Shown here one piece after another: positions 52,615 to 64,000 of a DNA stretch of 64,000 nt. The notes below the pieces were generated by a model that had not been told where the DNA came from, searched no databases, and worked only from the letters and a program-made list of their open reading frames with translations. Made by a program: the position numbers and the translations under genes. Each line of letters begins with the position of its first letter. Position 1 is the first letter of the stretch. The stretch comes from Oasisia sp. SBJ-2009 (taxonomy: Eukaryota; Annelida; Polychaeta; Sabellida; Siboglinidae): positions 51,936,858 to 52,000,857 of the forward strand of contig OZ024860.1 of the NCBI GenBank assembly GCA_964017155.1. Direction: 5' to 3'.

Positions 52615-55600
52615 ACGACACAGAGGGTGACTACAGGGTGGACTGTAGGACACTTGTACCTGTCCTATGTGACACAGAGGGTGACTACAGGGTGGACTGT
52701 AGGACACTTGTACCTGTCCTATGTGACACAGTGGGTGACTACAGGGTGGACTGTAGGACACTTGTACCTGTCCTATGTGACACAGAGGGTGACTACAGGG
52801 TGGACTGTAGGACACTTGTACCTGTCCTATGTGACACAGAGGGTGACTACAGGGTGGACTGTAGGACACTTGTACCTGTCCTGTGTGACACAGTGGGTGA
52901 CTACAGGGTGGACTGTAGGACACTTGTACCTGTCCTATGTGACACAGAGGGTGACTACAGGGTGGACTGTAGGACACTTGTACCTGTCCTATGTGACACA
53001 GAGGGTGACTACAGGGTGGACTGTAGGACACTTGTACCTGTCCTGTGTGACACAGTGGGTGACTACAGGGTGGACTGTAGGACACTTGTACCTGTCCTAT
53101 GTGACACAGAGGGTGACTACAGGGTGGACTGTAGGACACTTGTACCTGTCCTATGTGACACAGAGGGTGACTACAGGGTGGACTGTAGGACACTTGTACC
53201 TGTCCTGTGTGACACAGTGGGTGACTACAGGGTGGACTGTAGGACACTTGTACCTGTCCTATGTGACACAGAGGGTGACTACAGGGTGGACTGTAGGACA
53301 CTTGTACCTGTCCTATGTGACACAGAGGGTGACTACAGGGTGGACTGTAGGACACTTGTACCTGTCCTGTGTGACACAGAGGGTGACTACAGGGTGGACT
53401 GTAGGACACTTGTACCTGTCCTGTGTGACACAGTGGGTGACTACAGGGTGGACTGTAGGACACTTGTACCTGTCCTGTGTGACACAGAGGGTGACTACAG
53501 GGTGGACTGTAGGACACTTGTACCTGTCCTATGTGACACAGAGGGTGACTACAGGGTGGACTGTAGGACACTTGTACCTGTCCTGTGTGACACAGTGGGT
53601 GACTACAGGGTGGACTGTAGGACACTTGTACCTGTCCTGTGTGACACAGAGGGTGACTACAGGGTGGACTGTAGGACACTTGTACCTGTCCTGTGTGACA
53701 CAGAGGGTGACTACAGGGTGGACTGTAGGACACTTGTACCTGTCCTGTGTGACACAGAGGGTGACTACAGGGTGGACTGTAAGACACTTGTACCTGTCCT
53801 GTGTGACACAGAGGGTGACTACAGGGTGGACTGTAGGACACTTGTACCTGTCCTATGTGACACAGTGGGTGACTACAGGGTGGACTGTAGGACACTTGTA
53901 CCTGTCCTATGTGACACAGAGGGTGACTACAGGGTGGACTGTAGGACACTTGTACCTGTCCTATGTGACACAGTGGGTGATTACAGGGTGGACTGTAGGA
54001 CACTTGTACCTGTCCTATGTGACACAGAGGGTGACTACAGGGTGGACTGTAGGACACTTGTACCTGTCCTATGTGACACAGAGGGTGATTACAGGGTGGA
54101 CTGTAGGACACTTGTACCTGTCCTATGTGACACAGTGGGTGACTACAGGGTGGACTGTAGGACACTTGTACCTGTCCTGTGTGACACAGTGGGTGACTAC
54201 AGGGTGGACTGTAGGACACTTGTACCTGTCCTATGTGACACAGAGGGTGACTACAGGGTGGACTGTAGGACACTTGTACCTGTCCTATGTGACACAGAGG
54301 GTGACTACAGGGTGGACTGTAGGACACTTGTACCTGTCCTATGTGACACAGTGGGTGACTACAGGGTGGACTGTAGGACACTTGTACCTGTCCTATGTGA
54401 CACAGAGGGTGACTACAGGGTGGACTGTAGGACACTTGTACCTGTCCTGTGTGACACAGTGGGTGACTACACGGTGGACTGTAGGACACTTGTACCTGTC
54501 CTATGTGACACAGAGGGTGACTACAGGGTGGACTGTAGGACACTTGTACCTGTCCTATGTGACACAGAGGGTGACTACAGGGTGGACTGTAGGACACTTG
54601 TACCTGTCCTGTGTGACACAGAGGGTGACTACAGGGTGGACTGTAGGACACTTGTACCTGTCCTGTGTGACACAGAGGGTGACTACAGGGTGGACTGTAG
54701 GACACTTGTACCTGTCCTGTGTGACACAGTGGGTGACTACAGGGTGGACTGTAGGACACTTGTACCTGTCCTGTGTGACACAGAGGGTGACTACAGGGTG
54801 GACTGTAGGACACTTGTACCTGTCCTGTGTGACACAGAGGGTGACTACAGGGTGGACTGTAGGACACTTGTACCTGTCCTGTGTGACACAGTGGGTGACT
54901 ACAGGGTGGACTGTAGGACACTTGTACCTGTCCTATGTGACACAGAGGGTGACTACAGGGTGGACTGTAGGACACTTGTACCTGTCCTATGTGACACAGA
55001 GGGTGACTACAGGGTGGACTGTAGGACACTTGTACCTGTCCTATGTGACACAGTGGGTGACTACAGGGTGGACTGTAGGACACTTGTACCTGTCCTGTGT
55101 GACACAGAGGGTGACTACAGGGTGGACTGTAGGACACTTGTACCTGTCCTATGTGACACAGAGGGTGACTACAGGGTGGACTGTAGGACACTTGTACCTG
55201 TCCTATGTGACACAGAGGGTGACTACAGGGTGGACTGTAGGACACTTGTACCTGTCCTGTGTGACACAGAGGGTGACTACAGGGTGGACTGTAGGACACT
55301 TGTACCTGTCCTGTGTGACACAGAGGGTGACTACAGGGTGGACTGTAGGACACTTGTACCTGTCCTGTGTGACACAGTGGGTGACTACAGGGTGGACTGT
55401 AGGACACTTGTACATGTCCTATGTGACACAGTGGGTGACTACAGGGTGGACTGTAGGACACTTGTACCTGTCCTGTGTGACACAGAGGGTGACTACAGGG
55501 TGGACTGTAGGACACTTGTACCTGTCCTGTGTGACACAGAGGGTGACTACAGGGTGGACTGTAGGACACTTGTACCTGTCCTATGTGACACAGAGGGTGA

Positions 55601-57971
55601 CTACAGGGTGGACTGTAGGACACTTGTACCTGTCCTGTGTGACACAGAGGGTGACTACAGGGTGGACTGTAGGACACTTGTACCTGTCCTGTGTGACACA
55701 GAGGGTGACTACAGGGTGGACTGTAGGACACTTGTACCTGTCCTATGTGACACAGTGGGTGACTACAGGGTGGACTGTAGGACACTTGTACCTGTCCTGT
55801 GTGACACAGAGGGTGACTACAGGGTGGACTGTAGGACACTTGTACATGTCCTGTGTGACACAGAGGGTGACTACAGGGTGGACTGGAGGACACTTGTACC
55901 TGTCCTATGTGACACAGAGGGTGACTACAGGGTGGACTGTAGGACACTTGTACCTGTCCTATGTGACACAGAGGGTGACTACAGGGTGGACTGTAGGACA
56001 CTTGTACCTGTCCTATGTGACACAGAGGGTGACTACAGGGTGGACTGTAGGACACTTGTACCTGTCCTATGTGACACAGAGGGTGACTACAGGGTGGACT
56101 GTAGGACACTTGTACCTGTCCTATGTGACACAGAGGGTGACTACAGGGTGGACTGTAGGACACTTGTACCTGTCCTATGTGACACAGTGGGTGACTACAG
56201 GGTGGACTGTAGGACACTTGTACCTGTCCTATGTGACACAGAGGGTGACTACAGGGTGGACTGTAGGACACTTGTACCTGTCCTATGTGACACAGAGGGT
56301 GACTACAGGGTGGACTGTAGGACACTTGTACCTGTCCTATGTGACACAGAGGGTGACTACAGGGTGGACTGTAGGACACTTGTACCTGTCCTATGTGACA
56401 CAGTGGGTGACTACAGGGTGGACTGTAGGACACTTGTACCTGTCCTATGTGACACAGAGGGTGACTACAGGGTGGACTGTAGGACACTTGTACCTGTCCT
56501 ATGTGACACAGAGGGTGACTACAGGATGGACTGTAGGACACTTGTACCTGTCCTATGTGACACAGAGGGTGACTACAGGGTGGACTGTAGGACACTTGTA
56601 CCTGTCCTATGTGACACAGAGGGTGACTACAGGGTGGACTGTAGGACACTTGTACCTGTCCTATGTGACACAGAGGGTGACTACAGGGTGGACTGTAGGA
56701 CACTTGTATCTGTCCTATGTGACACAGAGGGTGACTACAGGGTGGACTGGAGGACACTTGTACCTGTCCTATGTGACACAGAGGGTGACTACAGGGTGGA
56801 CTGTAGGACACTTGTACCTGTCCTATGTGACACAGAGGGTGACTACAGGGTGGACTGTAAGACACTTGTACCTGTCCTGTGTGACACAGAGGGTGACTAC
56901 AGGGTGGACTGTAGGACACTTGTACCTGTCCTATGTGACACAGAGGGTGACTACAGGGTGGACTGTAGGACACTTGTACCTGTCCTGTGTGACACAGAGG
57001 GTGACTACAGGGTGGACTGTAGGACACTTGTACCTGTCCTATGTGACACAGAGGGTGACTACAGGGTGGACTGTAGGACACTTGTACCTGTCCTATGTGA
57101 CACAGAGGGTGACTACAGGGTGGACTGGAGGACACTTGTACCTGTCCTATGTGACACAGAGGGTGACTACAGGGTGGACTGTAGGACACTTGTACCTGTC
57201 CTATGTGACACAGAGGGTGACTACAGGGTGGACTGTAGGACACTTGTACCTGTCCTATGTGACACAGAGGGTGACTACAGGGTGGACTGTAGGACACTTG
57301 TACCTGTCCTGTGTGACACAGAGGGTGACTACAGGGTGGACTGTAGGACACTTGTACCTGTCCTGTGTGACACAGTGGGTGACTACAGGGTGGACTGTAA
57401 GACACTTGTACCTGTCCTGTGTGACACAGAGGGTGACTACAGGGTGGACTGTAAGACACTTGTACCTGTCCTGTGTGACACAGAGGGTGACTACAGGGTG
57501 GACTGTAAGACACTTGTACCTGTCCTGTGTGACACAGAGGGTGACTACAGGGTGGACTGTAAGACACTTGTACCTGTCCTGTGTGACACAGTGGGTGACT
57601 ACAGGGTGGACTGTAAGACACTTGTACCTGTCCTGTGTGACACAGAGGGTGACTACAGGGTGGACTGTAAGACACTTGTACCTGTCCTGTGTGACACAGT
57701 GGGTGACTACAGGGTGGACTGTAAGACACTTGTACCTGTCCTGTGTGACACAGTGGGTGACTACAGGGTGGACTGTAGGACACTTGTACCTGTCCTGTGT
57801 GACACAGTGGGTGACTACAGGGTGGACTGTAAGACACTTGTACCTGTCCTATGTGACACAGTGGGTGACTACAGGGTGGACTGTAGGACACTTGTACCTG
57901 TCCTGTGTGACACAGAGGGTGACTACAGGGTGGACTGTAGGACACTTGTACATGTCCTGTGTGACACAGTG
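52615..57971. repeat. Minisatellite, 54-bp unit, about 99 copies
   Basis: Unit GTGACTACAGGGTGGACTGT, AGGACACTTGTACCTGTCCT, then ATGTGACACAGAGG. The main variants are ATGTG/GTGTG, AGAGG/AGTGG and GTAGG/GTAAG; the last is concentrated near 57,390-57,840. The length is a multiple of three and stop-free in three frames, so open frames of about 1,800 codons run on both strands. It occupies the intron between exons C and D and ends 37 bp before exon C. Confidence 0.97.
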
Positions 57972-58007
57972 CGCCCACAGAATCTAAGCGCCATAAGTAA
58001 ATAATAC

Positions 58008-58058
58008 CTCTCTCCGAGGGCTTGGGTTTATCGTCTTGATTTGGCGCCTTCCATGCTT
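58008..58058 (-). CDS. Exon C: 51-nt mini-exon
   Basis: Acceptor GTATGTTTTAG, donor GTATTATTTA; phase 1 to phase 1. It encodes AWKAPNQDDKPKPSER after a split Glu codon. It is a polar linker just after the death domain. Confidence 0.8.
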
Positions 58059-58576
58059 CTAAAACATACACAAGTAGCATGGAATCAGTGTTTGATCTAC
58101 TGTTTCATTTGTCACACATATATGTATGTAAATATGGATGGTCACTTCTCACCCCAGTGCTGCAAACCTGGAGCTGGTTTTCACAATCAAAACACTTGTT
58201 AACACGACGGAGGAATACGTACAATCTAAAAATATCACAACAGAAAAACAGTTACATGTAATTCTTAAGTGAAATCTGAAGTTAAAAATTGGAGGTCCAA
58301 CATTATTAGCATACAGATAAAGCTAGCCATGTAGTAACTGGATTAGAACACAGTGTTTATGACTGTTTATTAGTGCATTGCTACAGTCCTAGTGGAACTG
58401 CTCAGTAACTTGGATACTCTCTCCACTGTCACCAAGTGTCTGCAGTTACTCAACGTATTGCTGCTTTCTAATACATTCTTGCAATTGTACTCATGCATTG
58501 TTTATTCTACCATTTGTACCAATTAACATTCTTATCCCACCTGAATGTAATGTGGTCAACGAAGAAACAGTTGCAA
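58059..58576. other. Intron DNA after the death-domain exon
   Basis: No gene recognised. Confidence 0.5.
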
Positions 58577-58990
58577 TAGACACTGACAGACATGTAGACT
58601 TGTAGGTGATGTCATCACTTCTAAGACAAGAGACACTGACAGACATGTAGACTTGTAGGTGATGTCATCACTTCTAAGACAAGAGACACTGACAGACATA
58701 TAGACTTGTAGGTGATGTCATCACTTCTAAGACAAGAGACACTGACAGACATATAGACTTGTAGGTGATGTCATCACTTCTAAGACAAGAGACACTGACA
58801 GACATATAGACTTGTAGGTGATGTCATCACTTCTAAGACAAGAGACACTGACAGACATATAGACTTGTAGGTGATGTCATCACTTCTAAGACAAGAGACA
58901 CTGACAGACATATAGACTTGTAGGTGATGTCATCACTTCTAAGACAAGAGACACTGACAGACATATAGACTTGTAGGTGGTGTCATTGCT
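58577..58990. repeat. Minisatellite, 53-bp unit, about 8 copies
   Basis: Unit GACACTGACAGACATATAGA, CTTGTAGGTGATGTCATCAC, TTCTAAGACAAGA. The first two copies have ACATGTAG, the rest ACATATAG. Each unit holds a TGATGTCATCA palindrome (CRE/AP-1-like). Confidence 0.95.
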
Positions 58991-59214
58991 TCTTCTAAGA
59001 CAATACATTCAACATTAATGTGTTTAATATATCAGTGATTAATGTACTAAGTGGGACAGAGCAACAACATCCTTTAAACAAAGTACATCTGTTACATTTG
59101 CTTCAATACCCTTTGGAGATGGGCTATTGTCAACTACTAATAGTTGTTGCATTGTGTCTATGTGGAAGATACAATCACAAAGGTTCTGGGAAGTGGCTAC
59201 ATATTTCTACTCAC

Positions 59215-59478
59215 CCTGTCTCACCCGTTCTACTATGTCCTCTCTGCCAACTTTAGACAAGGCACTTGTCAGCTCCTTATACTTGTCGTACGAGCCAGGG
59301 CGAGCACATCCCTGCTTCCACCTGTTGATGACAGCCAGGCCCCGCTCCACTGTCCTGTTGTTGTCAGCCTCGATCGTATCCAGAGTGTACAGTTCAAACC
59401 CCAGGTATGTGCCAAATTGTTTCCAGACAACTCCGAGCAGCACAGCTATGTCAAGCATGAAACTCGGGGTGAGGTACC
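59215..59478 (-). CDS. Exon B: death domain
   Basis: Acceptor TTCTCTTTACTTAG, donor GTGAGTAGAA; 264 nt, phase 1 to phase 1. It encodes about 88 residues that fit the death-domain pattern. The landmarks are FMLDIAVLLGVVWKQFGTYL, GFELYTLDTIEADNN, the conserved Trp in AVINRWKQG, YDKYKELTSALSKVGREDIV and the closing helix ERVRQ. The spacing of six predicted helices and the (I/L)xxWK, LGR-type and DI motifs match UNC5/ankyrin/NLR-type death domains. The domain lies in a single exon, as is common for shuffled modules. It mediates homotypic protein contacts; the partner is unknown. Confidence 0.85.
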
Positions 59479-59578
59479 CTAAGTAAAGAGAAACAAATCG
59501 TAGATGACACACACATCATGACATAAACACACAGCTTCAGTACCAAGTAAGAAGTACAAAAAGTTCAAACCAACAGCT

Positions 59579-59618
59579 ATATGTACGTATGTGTTTACAC
59601 AAACACATACGTACATAT
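59579..59618. repeat. Perfect 18-bp inverted repeat with 4-nt loop
   Basis: ATATGTACGTATGTGTTT, loop ACAC, then its exact reverse complement. It lies in the intron between exons A and B at the border of a GT-rich array. Confidence 0.9.
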
Positions 59619-60470
59619 GTTGTGTGTGTGTTTGTGTGTGTATGTGTGTATGTGGTGGGCATGTTTCTGTGTGTTTGGTGTGGGAGTGGTGAAGTGTATG
59701 TGTGTAGTATGGGTGTGTTGAAGTGTATGTGTGTAGTGTGGGTGTGTTGAAATATGTGTTTGTAGTGTATGTGGTTGTTGTATATGTATATGCGATGTGG
59801 GTGTGTTGAAGTGTATGTGTGTAGTGTTGGAGTGTTGAAGTGTATAAGTGTGTAGGGTGTGTGTTGAAGTATATAAGTATATATGGGGTGTGTGTTGAAG
59901 TGTATAAATGCTTAGGGTGTGTTTTGAAGTGTATATGAGTAGTGTCGGTGTGTTGAAGTGTATACGTGTGTAGGGTGTGTGTTGAAGTGTATAAGTGTGT
60001 AAGGTGTGTGTTGATGTATAGAAGTGTGTGTTGAAGTGCATAAGTGTGTAGGTTGTGTTTTGAAGTGTATATGTGTAGTGTTGGTGTGTTGAAGTGTACA
60101 AGTGTGTAGTGTGGGTGTGTTGAAGTGTATAAGTGTGTAGGGTGGGCGTGTTGAAGTGTATATGGGGTGTGTGTTGAAGTGTATAAGTGTGTAGGTTGTG
60201 TTTTGAAGTATATATATTTATTGTTGGTGTGTTGAAGTGTATAAATGTGTGGTGTTGGTGTGTTGAAGTGTATACATGTGCAGGGTGGGTGTGTTGATGT
60301 GTATAAGTGTATAGTATGCATGTGTTGAAGTGTTGAAGTGTATAATGTGGATGTGTTGAAGTGTATAAGTGTGTAGTGTGGATGTGTTGAAGTGTATAGT
60401 GTGGATGTGTTGAAGTGTATAAGTGTGTGGTGTGGTTGTGTTGAAGTGTATATGAATGCAGGGTGGGTCT
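59619..60470. repeat. Degenerate minisatellite, ~27-30-bp unit (TTGAAGTGTATAAGTGTGTAG)
   Basis: About 30 copies, variable in length and sequence. On the minus strand it gives overlapping Thr/His/Tyr-rich open frames that are not genes. Confidence 0.9.
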
Positions 60471-60589
60471 GGATAATGGAGCAGAAGGAAATATGAGTTA
60501 GATGTACATGTGGTTGGGTACAGGGTAGGTTTGGTGTGAGGTTAGAGTTACAGTGAAGTGTAGGGTGTATTTGTGGGTGAGAAATATAA

Positions 60590-61655
60590 TAGGTTTGTGT
60601 GTGGGTGGGGTGTATGTTTATGGGTGGGTAAATTGTTAATGTCTAGGTGTGGATGGGGTGTAGGTTTATGTGTGGGTGGACTGTAGGTTTATGTGTGGGT
60701 GGAGTGTAGGTTTATGTGTGGATGGAGTGTAGTTTTATGTGTGGTTGGAGTGTAGGTTTATGTGTGGGTGGAGTGTAGGTTTATGTGTAGGTGGAGTGTA
60801 GGTTTATGTGTGGGTGGAGTGTAGGTTTATGTGTGGGTGGACTGTAGGTTTATGTGTGGGTGGAGTGTAGGTTTATGTGTGGGTGGAGTGTAGATTTATG
60901 TGTGGGTGGAGTGGAGGTTTATGTGTGGGTGGAGTGTAGGCTTATGTGTGGGTGGAGTGTAGGTTTATGTGTGTGAGTGGAGTGTAGGTTTATGTGTGGG
61001 TGGAGTGTAGGTTTATGTGTGGTTGGAGTGTAGGCTTATGTGTGGGTGGAGTGTAGGTTTATGTGTCGGCGGAGTGTAGGTTTATGTGTGGGTGGAGTGT
61101 AGGTTTATGTGTGGGTGGACTGTAGGTTTATGTGTGGGTGGAGTGTAGGTTTATGTGTGGGTGGAGTGTAGGTTTATGTGTGGGTGGAGTGTAGGTTTAT
61201 GTGTGGGTGGACTGTAGGTTTATGTGTGGGTGGAGTGTAGGTTTATGTGTGGGTGGAGTGTAGGTTTATGTGTGGGTGGAGTGGAGGTTTATGTGTGGGT
61301 GGAGTGTAGGTTTATGTGTGGGTGGAGTGTAGGTTTATGTGTGGGTGTAGGTTTATGTGTGGGTGGAGTGTAGGTTTATGTGTGGTTGGAGTGTAGGCTT
61401 ATGTGTGGTTGGAGTGTAGGTTTATGTGTGGTTGGAGTGTAGGTTTATGTGTGGGTGGAGTGTAGGTTTATGTGTGGGTGGAGTGTAGGTTTAAGTGTGG
61501 GTGGAGTGTAGGTTTATGTGTGGGTGGAGTGTAGGTTTATGTGTGGGTGGAGTGTAGGTTTATGTGTGGGTGGAGTGTAGGTTTATGTGTGGGTGGAGTG
61601 TAGGTTTATGTGTGGGTGGAGTGAGGTTTATGTGTGGGTGAAGTGTAGGTTTATT
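60590..61655. repeat. Minisatellite, 23-bp unit, about 45 copies
   Basis: Unit TAGGTTTATGTGTGGGTGGAGTG. It begins diverged at about 60,590 and becomes regular from about 60,680. It ends about 50 bp from the donor of exon A. Confidence 0.95.
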
Positions 61656-61704
61656 TTTGGTGACATCATAACCACTGTCGACAAGACACTGAGAAGTAAG
61701 TTAC

Positions 61705-61918
61705 CTGGGTTGTCCACATTGCCACTCGCATTCGCGCCGGCTGAGGCCGCCACATCCTTCTGCTGCTGGGCCAGAGCAGCGGGCTTCTTAGGGGCCAGTG
61801 CAGCGGGCTTCTTAGGGGCCAGTGCAGCGGGCTTCTTAGGGGCCAGTGCAGCAGGCTTCTTAGGGGCTGGAGCCGCAGGCTTCTTCTGCATCGGCGCAAC
61901 CGACTTCTTCTGAGACAT
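61705..61918 (-). CDS. Exon A: start codon and Lys-Ala-Pro repeat N-terminus
   Basis: The Met at 61,918 opens MSQKKSVAPMQKKPAAPAP, followed by four copies of KKPAALAP-type octads (a 24-bp coding minisatellite), then AQQQKDVAASAGANASGNVD and a GTAACTTACT donor in phase 1. The segment is basic and disordered, like linker-histone or nucleolar low-complexity tails. An upstream in-frame Met at 61,960 is possible, but an acceptor-like CTCCTGTACACAGCAG just before the chosen start suggests that sequence is intron. Confidence 0.75.
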
Positions 61919-61944
61919 ATCTGCTGTGTACAGGAGAGAATCAC

Positions 61945-63135
61945 AGTGCATCAACATCACATCACTACTGACAGGTTGTCTGTCATAATGACTACTGTTT
62001 ATATCACATCACTACTGACAGGGTGTCTGTCATAATGACTACTGTTTATATCACATCACTACTGACAGGGTGTCTGTCATAATGACTACTGTTTATATCA
62101 CATCTCTACTGACAGGGTGTCTGTCATAATGACTACTGTTTATATCACATCACTACTGACAGGGTGTCTGTCATAATGACTACTGTTTATATCACATCAC
62201 TACTGACAGGGTGTCTGTCAAAATGACTACTGTTTATATCACATCACTACTGACAGGGTGTCTGTCATAATGACTACTGTTTATATCACATCACTACTGA
62301 CAGGGTGTCTGTCATAATGACTACTGTTTATATCACATCACTACTGACAGGGTGTCTGTCATAATGACCACTGTTTATATCACATCACTACTGACAGGGT
62401 GTCTGTCAAAATGACTACTGTTTATATCACATCACTACTGACAGGGTGTCTGTCAAAATGACTACTGTTTATATCACATCACTACTGACAGGGTGTCTGT
62501 CATAATGACTACTGTTTATATCACATCACTACTGACAGGGTGTCTGTCATAATGACTACTGTTTATATCACATCTCTACTGACAGGGTGTCTGTCAAAAT
62601 GACTACTGTTTATATCACATCACTACTGACAGGGTGTCTGTCATAATGACTACTGTTTATATCACATCACTACTGACAGGGTGTCTGTCAAAATGACTAC
62701 TGTTTATATCACATCACTACTGACAGGGTGTCTGTCATAATGACTACTGTTTATATCACATCACTACTGACAGGTTGTCTGTCATAATGACTACTGTTTA
62801 TATCACATCACTACTGACAGGGTGTCTGTCAAAATGACTACTGTTTATATCACATCACTACTGACAGGGTGTCTGTCAAAATGACTACTGTTTATATCAC
62901 ATCACTACTGACAGGGTGTCTGTCATAATGACTACTGTTTATATCACATCACTACTGACAGGGTGTCTGTCATAATGACTACTGTTTATATCACATCACT
63001 ACTGACAGGGTGTCTGTCATAATGACTACTGTTTATATCACATCACTACTGACAGGGTGTCTGTCATAATGACTACTGTTTATATCACATCACTACTGAC
63101 AGGGTGTCTGTCATAATAGCTACTGTTTATATCAA
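61945..63135. repeat. Minisatellite, 47-bp unit, about 25 copies, just upstream of the start codon
   Basis: Unit CATCACTACTGACAGGGTGT, CTGTCATAATGACTACTGTT, TATATCA. Variants are CATAATG/CAAAATG and rare CATCTCT. It begins within 30 bp of the first coding exon, in the presumed 5'-UTR intron or promoter region. Confidence 0.95.
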
Positions 63136-63395
63136 ATATTGGCTTAATAAAAACATAAGTACAGGCAGTTTATACTCCACATAAATTAAAAATCATAATT
63201 TTGTATATAACAACACATTTCATAACATCAATCCAGTTGTTGTGCTAATAACATAACTCAATCATTAAACTGATGATAGTTCTACTCCGAATAAAATATC
63301 ACACAGCTACCAGGGGGCGCTGTTCGTATAAAGGACACGAGCGCTAGCAATACGAAGAATGCAATGATCACATGAGTTAGTAACTTATGTCAGCC
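63136..63395. other. Upstream region of the gene; nothing certain
   Basis: Contains CAGGGGGCGCTG at 63,312-63,323 but no clear promoter element. Confidence 0.4.
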
Positions 63396-63735
63396 TAGGG
63401 CACCACAACTGGATATGTATGAGTTATGTATGTCTAGGGCACCACAACTGGATATGTATGAGTTGTGTATGTCTATGGCATCACAACTGGATATGTATGA
63501 GTTATGTATGTCTATGGCATCACAACTGGATATGTATGAGTTGTGTATGTCTATGGCATCACAACTGGATATGTATGAGTTGTGTATGTCTATGGCATCA
63601 CAACTGGATATGTATGAGTTATGTATGTCTATGGCATCACAACTGGATATGTATGAGTTATGTATGTCTATGGCATCACAATTGGATGTCTGAATTATGT
63701 AGGTCTATGCATCACAACTGAATGGTTATGTACGA
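63396..63735. repeat. Minisatellite, 39-bp unit, about 8 copies
   Basis: Unit CATCACAACTGGATATGTAT, GAGTTATGTATGTCTATGG. It is frame-neutral, giving small spurious open frames on the plus strand. The remaining 63,736-64,000 shows no supported feature. Confidence 0.93.
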
Positions 63736-64000
63736 GTTATGTAGGTCTCAGATTCCATATCGGTGCTAATGAATTTAAGACCATTGCTTTACTACCTGTT
63801 GAATGTCGAGTAGAACAGCTAAAACAGGGTCACATATTCAATATTTTAAATCATCGAGTTTCGTGGAAGCTTTGTGTCATTTATATCCATTGAACAAAGA
63901 TGGCTATGGGTTGACAGTTACTGAAAGTAAGGATTTCATGTTCAGCTTAGCAGAGAATTATGATATTGAGTTATAGAACAAAGATGTAAACACAAGTTTA

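Noticed and set aside
52513..58080. Three overlapping open frames of about 1,800 codons on both strands
   Set aside because: The 54-bp repeat is stop-free and a multiple of three. Frames on opposite strands over the same repeat cannot all be genes, and there is no non-repeat domain.
59479..60321. 280- and 168-codon Thr/His/Tyr-rich frames
   Set aside because: Translations of the ~29-bp GT-rich minisatellite.

Overview
The window looks like nuclear DNA of a marine-type invertebrate animal, probably a bilaterian; the exact phylum cannot be read from the sequence. The grounds are spliced genes with GT/AG introns, several clades of LINE retrotransposon (CR1/L2-like, Rex1-like, RTE-like), tRNA-derived SINEs, DNA transposons (Harbinger-like, THAP-type, a CXC-protein element, a MITE), long (TA)n/(CA)n microsatellites and many minisatellites. 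No bacterial or organellar features were seen.

Layout. (1) Positions 1-16,000 are a transposon graveyard. A nearly full-length but broken CR1/L2-like LINE lies at 755-3,282 (minus). A second LINE copy (plus) is split by a ~5.2 kb DNA transposon (3,778-8,982) whose long inverted arms enclose a decayed protein gene with a CXC cysteine-rich C-terminus, and whose right end carries a THAP-like remnant. A third LINE fragment (11,210-12,574) and a 1.34 kb Harbinger-like element (12,848-14,188) follow. (2) Positions 16,000-18,800 hold microsatellites and unrecognised DNA. (3) From 61,918 down to at least 18,798 one minus-strand gene can be assembled from 15 exons with consistent reading phase. It encodes a Lys-Ala-Pro repeat N-terminus, a death domain, a run of mini-exons coding a coiled coil, a Pro/Gln-rich linker, a helical segment and leucine-rich repeats (one exon is exactly 84 nt). 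It is at least 494 codons long and its 3' end was not found. No NACHT or kinase domain was seen. The architecture suggests an innate-immunity or apoptosis adaptor/receptor.

(4) The introns of that gene are unusually loaded. They hold a 6.3 kb array of a 17-bp unit, a 5.4 kb array of a 54-bp unit, a 1.2 kb GGTC array and at least seven smaller minisatellites. They also hold a Rex1-like LINE with an intact 992-codon ORF, an RTE-like LINE with a 9-bp target-site duplication, a MITE, SINEs and LINE tails. The very long open frames across the 17-, 54- and 4-bp arrays are by-products of stop-free repeat units, not genes.

The most interesting items are the death-domain/coiled-coil/LRR gene built from frame-neutral phase-1 mini-exons, its minisatellite-packed introns (including a higher-order 1,105-bp duplication and a repeat that abuts a splice donor), and the composite inverted-arm transposon carrying E-box plus YY1-like site pairs.
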